Assembly: GCF_900114715.1 (NCBI RefSeq)
Contig: NZ_FOTY01000016.1
Span: 1-64,000 of the forward strand
Direction of reading: 5' to 3'
Source: Salibacterium qingdaonense
GTDB lineage: Bacteria; Bacillota; Bacilli; Bacillales; Marinococcaceae
DNA: 64,000 nucleotides
Of the stretch, positions 1-7,913 are shown one piece after another. Position numbers and translations under genes: made by a program. The number at the start of each line of letters is the position of its first letter. Position 1 is the stretch's first letter. Below the pieces are notes generated by a model. That model was not told the DNA's origin, made no database searches, and saw only the letters and a list, made by a program, of their open reading frames with translations.

Positions 1-94
1 TGTTAATGCTGTTTTCAAATGACCGATTGCTGACGGCGTTGCCTGTCCATCCATAGACGGGTATACTGTCCATAAGAAGCCATAGAAAGGAAAA

Positions 95-139
95 AAGAGA
101 CTCCGGCCCCACTCGTCCCCACGAGTACCGAAGTCTCTT
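95..139 (-). terminator. Hairpin plus U-run reading leftwards out of the element
   Basis: AAGAGACT at 95-102 pairs with AGTCTCTT at 132-139, and ACTCGT/ACGAGT form an inner stem. On the minus strand the stem is followed directly by a T-run (TCTTTTTTCC), so it looks like an intrinsic terminator for transcripts running left. On the plus strand no U-run follows. Confidence 0.6.
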
Positions 140-204
140 ATCACAGTATATGCTTATTATATCACAGTATCGTCTACTGCCGACAGAGCATTCCACTCTT
201 TTTA

Positions 205-711
205 GTGAAAAGTATGGAAGTGTTACCTTGTCCTGTATGCCGTGGAACCCTTCGGGTTATCGGCAGCCGTAACCGCATATGGAAGCAGGCGGATGGAAGT
301 TCTCCACGCCTTCGTCTCCGACGCCTTCGCTGCCAGGAATGCTCTACCGTTCACCATGAACTGCCGGATCTATTGATTCCCCATAAGCATTATGATGCCT
401 GTTGTATGGAGGATACGATAGCGGAGCAGGAAAGGGATGATTCCGTGGTAAGTGCGGAATCATCAACGATGATTCGTTGGAAACAGGGATTCTCTCATTG
501 GCTGCGAATGGTACTTCTTATGCTGCAAACGTTGTTGTACCGGTTTGGACGTCAGGTGCCGAATTCGTTTTTGTCCCCGACGGGTTCGTCCATACTTTCG
601 ATCGTGGGACCATGGGTGGGAGTGAAAAAAGGGTGGCTGGTTCGTCTTGTCCAACCGTTAGTAAACACTCATATTTACCAACATACCCGTTTTGCGTTTT
701 TGTCCAGATAG
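205..711 (+). CDS. DUF6431-like zinc-ribbon protein of the transposon
   Basis: A 168-residue basic protein, first gene of the three-gene element. The N-terminus has CPVC (Cys9, Cys12) and, after an arginine-rich stretch, CQEC (Cys43, Cys46), a typical four-cysteine zinc ribbon. A short motif with HHELPDLL and HKHYD follows. The rest is hydrophobic and basic with no recognised domain. I recall that this type (DUF6431) is found beside DDE transposase/ATPase pairs in Firmicutes, but its function is not known to me. By position it may be an accessory DNA-binding or target-choice factor (inference). The start is uncertain: a GTG at 205 or an ATG at 214, neither with a good ribosome-binding site. 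Confidence 0.7.
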   Translation: MKSMEVLPCPVCRGTLRVIGSRNRIWKQADGSSPRLRLRRLRCQECSTVHHELPDLLIPHKHYDACCMEDTIAEQERDDSVVSAESSTMIRWKQGFSHWLRMVLLMLQTLLYRFGRQVPNSFLSPTGSSILSIVGPWVGVKKGWLVRLVQPLVNTHIYQHTRFAFLSR

Positions 712-764
712 GGATCCTCTATGCTTGAAAGGAATTATTATTTCTTTTAAAGGAGAGGATGTTC

Positions 765-2114
765 ATGTCGTCCCATGAAAAAGCAGAAGCCGTAGCAGCC
801 GAACGAATGGAAGTCATTGCTCCATTAGTAGAACGTGGTCTGGATTCGGCCGAAATGATGGAGCGTCGACGTCGGATTAGTAAAGAAAGCGGTTGGTCCG
901 ATCGTACGCTGCGTCGATATGTGCAAGCCTATCAGGAACAGGGTTTTACGGGACTGAAACCGAAAGGGAATGGGCGAAAAGGACGTCGTGTCATTCCGGA
1001 AACCGTTCTGGAACAGGCGGTTTATTTACGGCGGGAAGTGCCGTCCCGCAGCGTAGCTCAAATCATTCAAGTACTGGAATGGGAAGGGTATCTGCAACCG
1101 GGGGAGATAAAGCGGAGTACACTTCAGGAACAGTTGACCAAGCGCGGATACAGTTCGCGGCATATGCGCTTGTATCAAGATCCGGGTGTAGCCGCAAGGA
1201 GGTTTCAGCATCAGCACCGCAATCAGCTGTGGCATTCCGATATTAAATATGGTCCTTATCTTCCGATCGGTCCGAATGGAGATAAAAAGCAGGTGTATCT
1301 GGTAGCTTTTCTGGATGATGCCACTCGTTTTCTGATTCACGGTATGTTCTATCCCATATTAGATCAATCTATTATTGAAACGGGGTTTCGACGGGCCGTC
1401 AATGCCTATGGTGTGCCGGAGCGTGTCTATTTTGATAACGGGAAACAGTACCGAACCAAGTGGATGAAGCGAACGTGTGCGAAACTGGGGATTCGGCTTC
1501 TGTATGCGAAGCCCTATTCCCCGGAATCCACAGGGAAAGTCGAACGATTTAACCGCAATGTGGACGCTTTCCTCGAGGAAGTACGCCTGGATCCCCCGGA
1601 GTCATTGGATGTATTAAACCGACGGTTTTATGCCTGGAGCCAGCAGTGTTATCAACAAAGGCCGCACAGTGCACTGCCGGAAGAACGGACACCGGAAGTC
1701 GCGTTTCAAAAAGACCCGCAGCCCATCCATTTTGAAGATGTTGAAACCATAACAAACGCTTTTCTTCATTCCACCTCTCGAAAAGTGGATAAGGCTGGAT
1801 GCATCAGCTTTCAGGGAACACTATATGAAGTGGGCTTATCCTTTATAGGAAGCCAGGTAGATGTTGTTTTTGATCCAGCAGATGTGACAACCCTGATGAT
1901 TGAATACGCTGATTATGAGCCATGGCAAGCAACAGAGGTAGTGATTGGACGCAAAGCGGGAGCTCGTCCTAAACGGCCGGAAGGTCAAACGAAACAGGAG
2001 ACAACCCGTTCCCGGGTTTTAGAAGCCGCTGAACAAGCAGAGGCCGAAAAACAAAAAGCCCAGCGTCCCGTCATTTCTTATATCGCTGCGGAAGGAGGGG
2101 ATTCCCGTGTTTGA
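765..2114 (+). CDS. DDE transposase (rve integrase core, TniA/TnsB-like)
   Basis: A 449-residue transposase. The N-terminal 130 residues carry helix-turn-helix domains (SGWSDRTLRRYVQAY, then a second winged-helix-like region). The retroviral-integrase core follows with the catalytic triad: Asp159 in HSDIKYG, Asp224 in YFDNGKQ and Glu260 in GKVERF, 35 residues after the second Asp. A C-terminal Mu-type beta domain ends in a basic and acidic tail rich in Lys/Glu/Gln. It should bind the element ends and carry out strand transfer. The ATG at 765 has AGGAGAGG (751-758) at proper spacing; an in-frame ATG at 759 is too close. It overlaps the ATPase gene by 8 bases, showing translational coupling. 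IS481- or IS21-type membership is less likely given the partner ATPase class. Confidence 0.88.
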   Translation: MSSHEKAEAVAAERMEVIAPLVERGLDSAEMMERRRRISKESGWSDRTLRRYVQAYQEQGFTGLKPKGNGRKGRRVIPETVLEQAVYLRREVPSRSVAQIIQVLEWEGYLQPGEIKRSTLQEQLTKRGYSSRHMRLYQDPGVAARRFQHQHRNQLWHSDIKYGPYLPIGPNGDKKQVYLVAFLDDATRFLIHGMFYPILDQSIIETGFRRAVNAYGVPERVYFDNGKQYRTKWMKRTCAKLGIRLLYAKPYSPESTGKVERFNRNVDAFLEEVRLDPPESLDVLNRRFYAWSQQCYQQRPHSALPEERTPEVAFQKDPQPIHFEDVETITNAFLHSTSRKVDKAGCISFQGTLYEVGLSFIGSQVDVVFDPADVTTLMIEYADYEPWQATEVVIGRKAGARPKRPEGQTKQETTRSRVLEAAEQAEAEKQKAQRPVISYIAAEGGDSRV

Positions 2115-2907
2115 GTCTTTTTATGGATTTCAAGCAACGCCCTTCAGTCGGTCGATTCCTTCTTCTTCCCTTTACCAGGCTCCACGTCTGGAAGAGGTAC
2201 AAGGACGACTGCGATATGCGGCCAGCCATCAGTTGTTTATGATCGTCACAGGCGATGCGGGAACCGGGAAAACAACCCTGTTGCGACGATTTACAGAGAC
2301 CTTGGATCCCCAGCAGTATCAGGCCTTGTATCTCTCTGATTCCAAACTTACACCCCGGCATTTTTATAAGGGGTTGTTAGAACAGCTGGGATGCGAAGCA
2401 AAATTCTACAGAGGAGATGCGAAAAGGCAGCTGCACCAGCAGATTGAGATCATGAGAGGCGTTCAAGGGCGTTATCCTGTCGTGATTGTAGACGAAGCCC
2501 ATTTATTAGATCGGGAGATGCTGGAGGAAGTGCGATTCCTTCTCAATGTGCAGATGGATGCGATGAGCCCGATGGCTCTCATTTTGGTGGGGCAGAGTGA
2601 GCTTTGGGATCGTTTGAAACTGCAGTCTTTTGCGGCGATACGCCAACGTATCGACCTGCAGTACCAACTTCCGCACTACGACAGATCCGAAGTCGAGGGC
2701 TACATAAAGACTTCCCTTACGTATGCTGGAAATCAGGCAGATATCTTTTCTGATGCAGCTATAGAGGAGATTCATCAGTACACAAACGGCACCCCAAGGC
2801 TGATTAATAAAGTGTGTACCCATTGTTTAATGTATGGTTCTCAAAGTGGCCATCGCATTATTGATGATCACATGGTGAAAGATGTCATAACAGGAGAATT
2901 TCAATAG
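2107..2907 (+). CDS. AAA+ ATPase, TniB/TnsC/ExeA type
   Basis: A 266-residue ATPase. Walker A GDAGTGKTT lies at residues 49-57 and Walker B VVIVDEAH at about 125-132. GTPRLINKVC near residue 230 is the sensor-2-like motif shared by ExeA/GspA and transposon TniB/TnsC proteins. The N-terminal YGFQATPFS is the classic ExeA-family opening. In Tn7-like elements such ATPases pick and mark target DNA and activate the transposase; that role is inferred here from family and position. It starts at GTG 2107 behind AAGGAGGGG and overlaps the transposase. A hairpin follows its stop. Confidence 0.88.
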   Translation: MFESFYGFQATPFSRSIPSSSLYQAPRLEEVQGRLRYAASHQLFMIVTGDAGTGKTTLLRRFTETLDPQQYQALYLSDSKLTPRHFYKGLLEQLGCEAKFYRGDAKRQLHQQIEIMRGVQGRYPVVIVDEAHLLDREMLEEVRFLLNVQMDAMSPMALILVGQSELWDRLKLQSFAAIRQRIDLQYQLPHYDRSEVEGYIKTSLTYAGNQADIFSDAAIEEIHQYTNGTPRLINKVCTHCLMYGSQSGHRIIDDHMVKDVITGEFQ

Positions 2908-2936
2908 CAGGAGGAGAGCGATTCTCCTGCTTTCTT
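2906..2936 (+). terminator. Intrinsic terminator of the transposon operon
   Basis: AGCAGGAG at 2906-2913 pairs with CTCCTGCT at 2924-2931, followed by TTCTTTCGT. It overlaps the stop codon region of the ATPase. Confidence 0.75.
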
Positions 2937-2989
2937 TCGTCTGTTCCCGGACAGACTGCCTGTCAATTTGTGGACCATACGGTCCAGCA

Positions 2990-3074
2990 ATAAACGGTCA
3001 AATTTCCCTAGCAGTAACAGTTACCGGCCAAACGGAACCTGTTACAAGCCGAACTTTATAATTTACAAGCCAAA
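2990..3074. repeat. Repeated transposase-site-like motifs at the right end of the element
   Basis: Related 13-mers occur at 2990 (ATAAACGGTCAAA), 3020 (GTTACCGGCCAAA), 3041 (GTTACAAGCCGAA) and 3062 (TTTACAAGCCAAA). The last three are spaced exactly 21 bp. A further variant (ACCATACGGTCCA) lies near 2973, and ATGACCG/CTGACGGCG variants occur in the first 40 bases of the window in the opposite orientation. Such iterated sites are typical of TnsB/TniA-bound ends. Confidence 0.6.
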
Positions 3075-3130
3075 TAAGCAGGATGACACGCCGGCACCAC
3101 AAAAACAATGCAGTATGAATCTACGCATGC

Positions 3131-3700
3131 TTAACCGGCCGGGACGGCGTTAATAACATAATGCTCGTCCTTCCAGGCAGAACATTCTGCCTCAAACCCA
3201 TTATCACGAATGATCTGGAGCAGGTGATCCGAAGGAAGGCGGTGGGAAAGCGGAGGACCGGATTCTGTTTCGACTGCTTCCCATTCGACAATCATCAGCT
3301 GCCCTCCTGGTTTTAATAACCGTTTGATTTCGTTTAAGGTTCCGCTGACACTTTCCACTTCATGAATGACAAAAGCGGCCAGCACTTTATCAACGGAATC
3401 ATCCTTCATCTCCACCTGTTCCAGGTTACTTTCTACATAGTGCAGGCGGAACTTTTCCTGTTCCGCCCGCTCTTTTAACATCGCCAGCATCTTCGGTTCG
3501 AGATCGACCGCATAGACTGCGCCTGCTGTTCTTTTTGCAATGGAAAGCGTGAATAACCCGTTTCCTGATCCAAGATCCGCCACGTCATCACCGGGTAAAA
3601 TATCCAGCTGATCCAGGATATTCTCCGGTTTTACTACATCGATTCGTTCTTCTGCCAGCAGTTTTTCTGCTTTTTCAGGATCAAATTTTTTCTCCTGCAT
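3131..3700 (-). CDS. Class I SAM-dependent methyltransferase
   Basis: A 189-residue methyltransferase with a Rossmann-type SAM-binding motif (ADLGSGNGLFTLSIA), the acidic loop AVDLEPKML and a post-I motif around LAAFVIHEVESV. A LLKPGGQLMIVEW strand follows, as in UbiE/COQ5-type methyltransferases (Methyltransf_11/25). The substrate is unknown. It is the last gene of the minus-strand sulfur operon, 37 bases after the DsrE2 gene, so a role in methylating a sulfur compound or thiol is possible but only inferred. The ATG at 3700 has AAGGAGA upstream; an upstream in-frame start (3718) lacks one. Confidence 0.85.
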   Translation of the reverse strand: MQEKKFDPEKAEKLLAEERIDVVKPENILDQLDILPGDDVADLGSGNGLFTLSIAKRTAGAVYAVDLEPKMLAMLKERAEQEKFRLHYVESNLEQVEMKDDSVDKVLAAFVIHEVESVSGTLNEIKRLLKPGGQLMIVEWEAVETESGPPLSHRLPSDHLLQIIRDNGFEAECSAWKDEHYVINAVPAG

Positions 3701-3736
3701 TCTACGTTCTCCTTCCAATCAGCGCATTTCTTATCA

Positions 3737-4225
3737 TTAGATGAACAGATTAAGATTCGATTGTTCCGCCTCGGACAAGTAGGAGGCCACTCCGGCGTAT
3801 TCGAGCCCGTCGATGAGCTCCTCTTCTTTTAATCCCATAACGTCCATCGACATCGTACAGGCAACCATCTTAATATCCAGCTCCTGCGCCATTTCTATCA
3901 TTTCCTGAAGAGAGGACACATTATGGCTTTTCATCATTTTTTTCATCATTTTCGGTCCCATGCCGCCGAAATTCATTTTGGAGAGACCGAGTTTTTCCGG
4001 GCCGCGCGGCATCATTTTTTCAAACATTTTCTCCATGAACTTCTTGTCACTGCCGCCTTGTACATTTTCCTTCCGTAGTACATTCAGACCCCAGAAAGTG
4101 AAAAACATTGTTACCTGTTTGCCCATTGCCGCGGCGCCTGTCGCGATAATGAAACTTGCCATTGCTTTATCGAGATCGCCGTCAAAGACGATCATCGTCG
4201 TACCGTTCTTTTCTTCTTCTGCCAT
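3737..4225 (-). CDS. yrkE: DsrE2/DrsE-family sulfur carrier protein (YrkE-like)
   Basis: A 162-residue DsrE/DsrF/DrsH-like protein. It opens with the TMIVFDGDLDKA strand and a GAAAMGKQVTMFFTFWGL segment, has a Met-rich linker (residues 80-100), and carries the conserved cysteine at Cys123 in VACTMSMDVMG, the likely persulfide-carrying residue. In B. subtilis yrkE sits with yrkD, yrkF, yrkH, yrkI and yrkJ, matching the gene set here. It would pass sulfane sulfur between the TusA and rhodanese proteins in the cytoplasm (inference from family). The start ATG at 4225 has AAGGAGG; 13 bases separate it from the upstream TusA gene. Confidence 0.87.
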   Translation of the reverse strand: MAEEEKNGTTMIVFDGDLDKAMASFIIATGAAAMGKQVTMFFTFWGLNVLRKENVQGGSDKKFMEKMFEKMMPRGPEKLGLSKMNFGGMGPKMMKKMMKSHNVSSLQEMIEMAQELDIKMVACTMSMDVMGLKEEELIDGLEYAGVASYLSEAEQSNLNLFI

Positions 4226-4238
4226 GATCAAGGCCTCC

Positions 4239-4466
4239 TTATGCTTTTTTGATCCAGAATTTCAGTGTTTCGCCTTCGTTGTCCTGCTGCAGGAGTTCAT
4301 GCCCGGATGACTTCGTCCAAGCCGGGATGTCGGACGCGGCTCCTTTATCAGTCGCGTGGATTTCAAGAATGTCACCGGCGTTCAGATTATCAATTTCCTT
4401 TTTGGCCTTCACTACCGGCATCGGGCAGGCCAGCCCCTCGGCGTTCAATACTTTATTACTTTCCAT
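4239..4466 (-). CDS. yrkI: TusA-family sulfurtransferase (YrkI-like)
   Basis: A 75-residue SirA/TusA fold protein. It has the hallmark CPxP motif, GLACPMPVVKAKK with Cys14 as the sulfur-accepting residue, and the family's usual length. It lies between the rhodanese/MBL gene and the DsrE2 gene, in the order expected for a sulfur relay. Start ATG behind AAAGGAGAG. It closely resembles the TusA half of the fusion protein encoded at 5665-6237, so the locus has two TusA domains. Confidence 0.92.
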   Translation of the reverse strand: MESNKVLNAEGLACPMPVVKAKKEIDNLNAGDILEIHATDKGAASDIPAWTKSSGHELLQQDNEGETLKFWIKKA

Positions 4467-4518
4467 GAAAAATCTCTCCTTTGTTAAAATACTTATTTCA
4501 AATGTTCACCTTTTTGTT

Positions 4519-5649
4519 TTATGATACAGCGCATCGGTTCGGGCCGATTTCCATTTCGGTCTTCTCTTCTTCTGCCGGCTCCACCTGTCCCATGTTCGTC
4601 TGACGGATCGTTTCGTAAGCGTTAGGCTGGGGCGGCAGATTTTCGGTTACCGCCCGGCGGAACGCGGCTTCGTCTTCGATATTCAACCCGTGGTTGCGGG
4701 CATACAGATCGGCAAGTTCCGCCATGACAAGCCCGTTATCATCAAGTTCTTCATGTTTCGAAAAGTGGGCCGGCAGTACAACCAGATCTCCATCAAGATC
4801 CGCGTAGCGGCTGTACAGAGTTTCGCGCAGATCGCCGACCCAGTCTTCAGCTTTTCCGGCGAGATCCGGACGACCGATAGAGTCAACGAACAGAATGTCG
4901 CCGGTAAGCAGGTACTGATCATCGACAATCAGCGACGTACTGCCGATCGTATGCCCCGGGGAGTACATAGCCTGAATGTCTATCTCCGTTCCCCCCACCG
5001 TTAATGTTTTCCCGTCTTCGAGCGGTTCATAGGAAAAAGTGACCCCGCCGGCATCAGCTTCCGGAAGCAGGTACGACGCGCCGAAGCGCTCGGCAAGGTC
5101 ACGGCCTCCGGAAATATGATCGGCGTGCAGGTGCGTATCCACCGCATATTTCAGCACGGCCTGTTTCTCCTCGAGAAAAGAGGCAAACGCATCGGTCAAT
5201 CGCACCGGATCCACAATGGCTGCTTCTCCGTTCGAAATAACAGCATAGGAAAGGCATCCTTTTCCGATCCGGACAAATTGATAGAGTTCCCCTCCATCGG
5301 TGAGATCCGCTGCTTTGACCGGCTCGATATGCTCACTCCATGTCTTCATGCCGCCCTGGAGGTATAAATAATCCCCTCCGTCCGCTTCTGCCAGCATATC
5401 TGCGACAAACTGCGATGATCCTTCTTTTGCACAGACGACCAGGACTTCTTTATCCGATGGAATCCGATCAAGAATCTCATCGACCCCGTCCAGCAGTTCA
5501 AAATACGGCTTATTGATGACCTCCACGTTTTTTCCTTCAACTCTCCAGTCCTGAAATTCGTCTTCATTTCGTACGTCCAGGATGAATAAAGGCTCCTGGT
5601 TCATGACTTTCTTTGCCAGTTCCGCGGCTGTTAAGGCTTGAATTCCCAT
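4519..5649 (-). CDS. Rhodanese - metallo-beta-lactamase fusion, persulfide dioxygenase-like
   Basis: A 376-residue protein. The N-terminal rhodanese domain (residues 1-115) has Cys73 in the active loop VVCAKEGSS. The metallo-beta-lactamase-fold domain (about 125-350) has the full metal motif THLHADH (His173, His175, Asp177, His178), SPGHT and [15 protein letters not shown], the last typical of ETHE1-type persulfide dioxygenases and related hydrolases. It likely oxidises or hydrolyses low-molecular-weight persulfides to sulfite or thiosulfate with the rhodanese moving sulfur. The domain order is the reverse of the CstB-like protein at 7914-9326. Related to B. subtilis YrkH. Preceded by GAAAGGGG; 15 bases downstream of the TusA-rhodanese gene. 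Confidence 0.88.
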   Translation of the reverse strand: MGIQALTAAELAKKVMNQEPLFILDVRNEDEFQDWRVEGKNVEVINKPYFELLDGVDEILDRIPSDKEVLVVCAKEGSSQFVADMLAEADGGDYLYLQGGMKTWSEHIEPVKAADLTDGGELYQFVRIGKGCLSYAVISNGEAAIVDPVRLTDAFASFLEEKQAVLKYAVDTHLHADHISGGRDLAERFGASYLLPEADAGGVTFSYEPLEDGKTLTVGGTEIDIQAMYSPGHTIGSTSLIVDDQYLLTGDILFVDSIGRPDLAGKAEDWVGDLRETLYSRYADLDGDLVVLPAHFSKHEELDDNGLVMAELADLYARNHGLNIEDEAAFRRAVTENLPPQPNAYETIRQTNMGQVEPAEEEKTEMEIGPNRCAVS

Positions 5650-5664
5650 TTCTTTTCCCCTTTC

Positions 5665-6237
5665 TTATTCCTTTTCTTCCGTTAGAACGCCATCCCATTC
5701 CGACATGCCCGGCTTCACATTCACGACATGGTCAAAACCATTCCTCTGCAGCATATGGGCTGCCATGCTGCTGCGGCGGCCGGTTCGGCACACGACGTGA
5801 ATCGTATGGGAAGAGTCCAGCTCTTTCATTCTGTCTTCCAGTTCTCCAAGCGGAATCGACACCGCTTCCGGGATATGGGAAAACCCGTATTCCGCCGGCT
5901 CCCGGACATCAAGCACCGTGACATTGTCCCGAGTGCGGACCTCGTTTAATGCTTCGTTGGTGACTTCATGAGGAAACGGCGTTTCTTCTTTCGTTTCCTC
6001 CGGATCAGCCTTACGCACGTAATGGTACAGTACATCACCCGCTTCTCTCGTGCCGACGTATTCATGCCCGGTTGTTTTCGCCCAGCCCTTGAGATCGGCA
6101 AGCGACCCGCGATCTGTCGCCTGGACTTCCAGCACCTCACCGGCATTCATGGTTTCTACCGCCTTTTTCGTTTTAACAATCGGCATCGGGCAGCCCAGCC
6201 CTTTGGCATCCACCCGTTCATTGACTTCCATGCTCAT
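5665..6237 (-). CDS. yrkF: TusA-rhodanese fusion sulfurtransferase (YrkF/CstA-like)
   Basis: A 190-residue fusion. A TusA domain (1-75) has CPMP with Cys16, and a C-terminal rhodanese domain (95-190) has the loop VVCRTGRRSS with Cys150. B. subtilis YrkF has the same TusA-rhodanese order; staphylococcal CstA adds a second rhodanese domain. Role: relay of sulfane sulfur between cysteine persulfides during detoxification (family knowledge). The ATG at 6237 sits 7 bases after AGGAGG; a longer reading frame to 6297 has no ribosome-binding site and would overlap the operators. Two CstR-like operators lie 22-76 bases upstream, so this is the first gene of the 6237-3131 transcription unit. Confidence 0.9.
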   Translation of the reverse strand: MSMEVNERVDAKGLGCPMPIVKTKKAVETMNAGEVLEVQATDRGSLADLKGWAKTTGHEYVGTREAGDVLYHYVRKADPEETKEETPFPHEVTNEALNEVRTRDNVTVLDVREPAEYGFSHIPEAVSIPLGELEDRMKELDSSHTIHVVCRTGRRSSMAAHMLQRNGFDHVVNVKPGMSEWDGVLTEEKE

Positions 6238-6258
6238 TGTATTACCTCCTATATAAAT

Positions 6259-6274
6259 ATACGGTACGGGGTAT
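6259..6274. promoter_or_regulatory. CstR-like operator upstream of yrkF
   Basis: ATACGGTACGGGGTAT; its reverse complement is identical base for base to the operator at 9363-9378. Placed just upstream of the TusA-rhodanese start. Confidence 0.7.
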
Positions 6275-6297
6275 ATAAACCTAAAAAATATATACAT

Positions 6298-6313
6298 ATA
6301 CCTGTATGGGTAT
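6298..6313. promoter_or_regulatory. Second CstR-like operator between yrkF and yrkJ
   Basis: ATACCTGTATGGGTAT, 24 bases from the previous site. The stretch between the two is AT-rich and likely holds the promoter. Confidence 0.65.
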
Positions 6314-6350
6314 ATTAATCCGAAAAAATAATTCTGTCAACCTTCTTTTA

Positions 6351-7139
6351 TTATCCCACAATAGCAATCCACATCTTAATGGCGGTCGCCAGGATCAATA
6401 AAGCCAGGATGCCCTGCAGTATTTTTGTATTTACTTTTTTCCCGAATGCTACGCCAAGCGAAGCCGCCAGAAGGCTCGCAACTACCATCACCGCCGCCGG
6501 AAGCAGCAGCACCTGTCCGGTCATCAATTTCCCGGCCGTTGCGCCGATCGAAGAAATAAAGGTTACCGCAAGAGAAGTCGCAATAGTCATACGTGTTGGA
6601 ATCTTTAACACAACGAGTAAAATCGGAACGAGAATAAACGCTCCGGCCGCTCCTACAACACCGGCACCGATGCCGACAACAAAAGCCGATCCGGCAGCAA
6701 TGGGGCGGTTAAAAGACACTTCATCGTTCGGAATGTCTTCTCTTCCCTTTTTCGGAATAAACATCATGATCACAGCAATCGTGGCAAGGATCGCATACAC
6801 CATGTTCACGCCGTCATCTTTCATAAGATTGGAACCCAGGGCCCCGATTAAACTGCCGAGCAGAATACTGATGCCCATGTATAAAATAAGCGATTTATTT
6901 AAATATCCGCCTTTACGGTAGGCCCATACCCCGCCTATCGTGGCAAAAAACACCTGCACGGCGCTGATGCCCGCTACTTCGTGGGACGTAAATGCAGAAA
7001 AGCCGAGAAGCGGCGGGATATAAAGCAGCATCGGGTATTTAATAATGGAGCCGCCGATACCGACCATCCCGGAAACAAAAGATCCCGCGAATCCAATGAG
7101 AAATAAAATAGTGATAAACAGTATACTGTATTCCATCAT
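6351..7139 (-). CDS. yrkJ: TSUP/TauE-family membrane transporter (YrkJ-like)
   Basis: A 262-residue integral membrane protein with about eight predicted hydrophobic segments and the two repeated TSUP signatures, [21 protein letters not shown] near the N-terminus and [19 protein letters not shown] in the middle. TSUP/TauE proteins move sulfite, sulfide, thiosulfate or sulfonates across the membrane. In persulfide loci they are thought to export sulfite or thiosulfate made by the dioxygenase. The ATG at 7139 has AAGGAAGGGAG upstream; a longer start at 7178 would run into the rhodanese gene. It follows that gene by 14 bases and is probably its operon partner. Confidence 0.9.
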   Translation of the reverse strand: MMEYSILFITILFLIGFAGSFVSGMVGIGGSIIKYPMLLYIPPLLGFSAFTSHEVAGISAVQVFFATIGGVWAYRKGGYLNKSLILYMGISILLGSLIGALGSNLMKDDGVNMVYAILATIAVIMMFIPKKGREDIPNDEVSFNRPIAAGSAFVVGIGAGVVGAAGAFILVPILLVVLKIPTRMTIATSLAVTFISSIGATAGKLMTGQVLLLPAAVMVVASLLAASLGVAFGKKVNTKILQGILALLILATAIKMWIAIVG

Positions 7140-7153
7140 GTGCTCTCCCTTCC

Positions 7154-7462
7154 TTACGCTTCTATATCCCCCTGCCATTTCATCATACCGCCGGTCATAT
7201 TCTTTACATCATATCCATTTTTCTGCAGATATTTTGCCGCTTTCGCGCTCCGGTTCCCGGAACGGCACACCATCACATACTGTTCGCTCGTATCCAGTTC
7301 TTCCATTCTTTCCGCGAGTTCATCCAAGGGAATATTTACCGCCTGCGGTATCTTTCCCTGCCTGACTTCCTCCCGGGAACGTACATCAATGACCTTCACC
7401 GTTTCACGCTGTATCTGCTGTTCCGCCTCTTGCGGTGATAGTTTTGAAATAGACGAAAACAT
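7154..7462 (-). CDS. Single-domain rhodanese sulfurtransferase
   Basis: A 102-residue rhodanese with IDVRSREE and the active-site loop [11 protein letters not shown] (Cys66), followed by the C-terminal [11 protein letters not shown], near-identical to the end of the CstB-like protein. It has the usual length of single-domain family members. The ATG at 7462 is preceded by AAGGAG; an upstream start at 7480 overlaps that site. It is the first gene after the operator at 7487-7502, followed by yrkJ. Confidence 0.92.
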   Translation of the reverse strand: MFSSISKLSPQEAEQQIQRETVKVIDVRSREEVRQGKIPQAVNIPLDELAERMEELDTSEQYVMVCRSGNRSAKAAKYLQKNGYDVKNMTGGMMKWQGDIEA

Positions 7463-7486
7463 ACACTCACACTCCTTCATATACTA

Positions 7487-7502
7487 TTACCCCTACGGGT
7501 AT
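7487..7502. promoter_or_regulatory. CstR-like operator upstream of the rhodanese gene
   Basis: TTACCCCTACGGGTAT, between the repressor gene and the rhodanese gene. One of five copies of the same palindrome type. Confidence 0.7.
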
Positions 7503-7529
7503 TATAGAAAGTTAAAAAAATTTATTTTT

Positions 7530-7790
7530 TTATCTACTTTTGCCGAGCAGTTCTATCGCTTCCTGAACATATTGCGACGTGTCGCCACCTTCTTCCATTT
7601 GTTCGCGGATACACTCTTCCAGATTCTCTGCGACAATTTGGGCCATCGCACGATCCAAAGCCGTTCTTGCGGCTGACATCTGATAGACAACTTCCTTACA
7701 ATCTTTGCTTTCGTCCATCATCTTCTGTACGCCGCGGACCTGTCCTTCGACACGCTTTAATCTATTTTTCATTTCTGCTGTATATTCCAT
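7530..7790 (-). CDS. cstR: CsoR-family persulfide-sensing repressor (CstR)
   Basis: An 86-residue all-helical DUF156/CsoR-family repressor: RLKRVEGQVRGVQKMM in helix 1, then Cys31 (KDCKEV) and Cys60 (LEECIRE). Copper-sensing CsoR proteins have a His four residues before the second Cys; here that place is Asn56, so a Cu(I) site is not expected. Two cysteines at 31 and 60 and a length of 86 fit the CstR type, which forms di- to tetrasulfide links between the two cysteines when it meets persulfides and then leaves DNA. B. subtilis YrkD is the likely counterpart. The ATG at 7790 has AGAGGTG. An operator lies 17 bases upstream, so it should repress itself and the flanking sulfur genes. Confidence 0.9.
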   Translation of the reverse strand: MEYTAEMKNRLKRVEGQVRGVQKMMDESKDCKEVVYQMSAARTALDRAMAQIVAENLEECIREQMEEGGDTSQYVQEAIELLGKSR

Positions 7791-7806
7791 ATTTTCACCT
7801 CTTATC

Positions 7807-7822
7807 ATACCATATGGGGTAT
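7807..7822. promoter_or_regulatory. CstR-like operator upstream of cstR
   Basis: ATACCATATGGGGTAT, 17 bases before the cstR start codon. Confidence 0.7.
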
Positions 7823-7913
7823 AGTATACACCGGCATGAAGGATCCGTCAATATTCCCTTATAAGCATATCGGGGAAGGCCCTTATGAAAGATAAGAGCC
7901 GGTTCCCCTGCTT

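Larger units (their letters stand above)
1..3088 (+). mobile_element. Three-gene TniA/TniB-type transposable element, left end possibly cut by the window
   Basis: Three co-directional genes (zinc-ribbon DUF6431 protein, DDE transposase, AAA ATPase) form a compact unit not belonging to the neighbouring sulfur locus. The transposase/ATPase pair resembles the TnsB/TnsC or TniA/TniB pairs of Tn7- and Tn5053-like elements; no resolvase or TniQ gene is visible. The first 25 bases match the reverse complement of 2995-3019 at about 17 of 25 positions and both start TGTTA, so an inverted-repeat end at 3019 is possible. However, related repeats continue to about 3074, and a TGTCA tip (on the minus strand) lies at 3088. 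The true right end is therefore either 3019 or about 3088, and the left end may lie outside the window. Confidence 0.7.

Noticed and set aside
1-3088. Defence island or CRISPR-associated transposon reading of the left element
   Set aside because: No Cas gene, TniQ gene or CRISPR array is present within the window; the genes are explained by a plain transposon.
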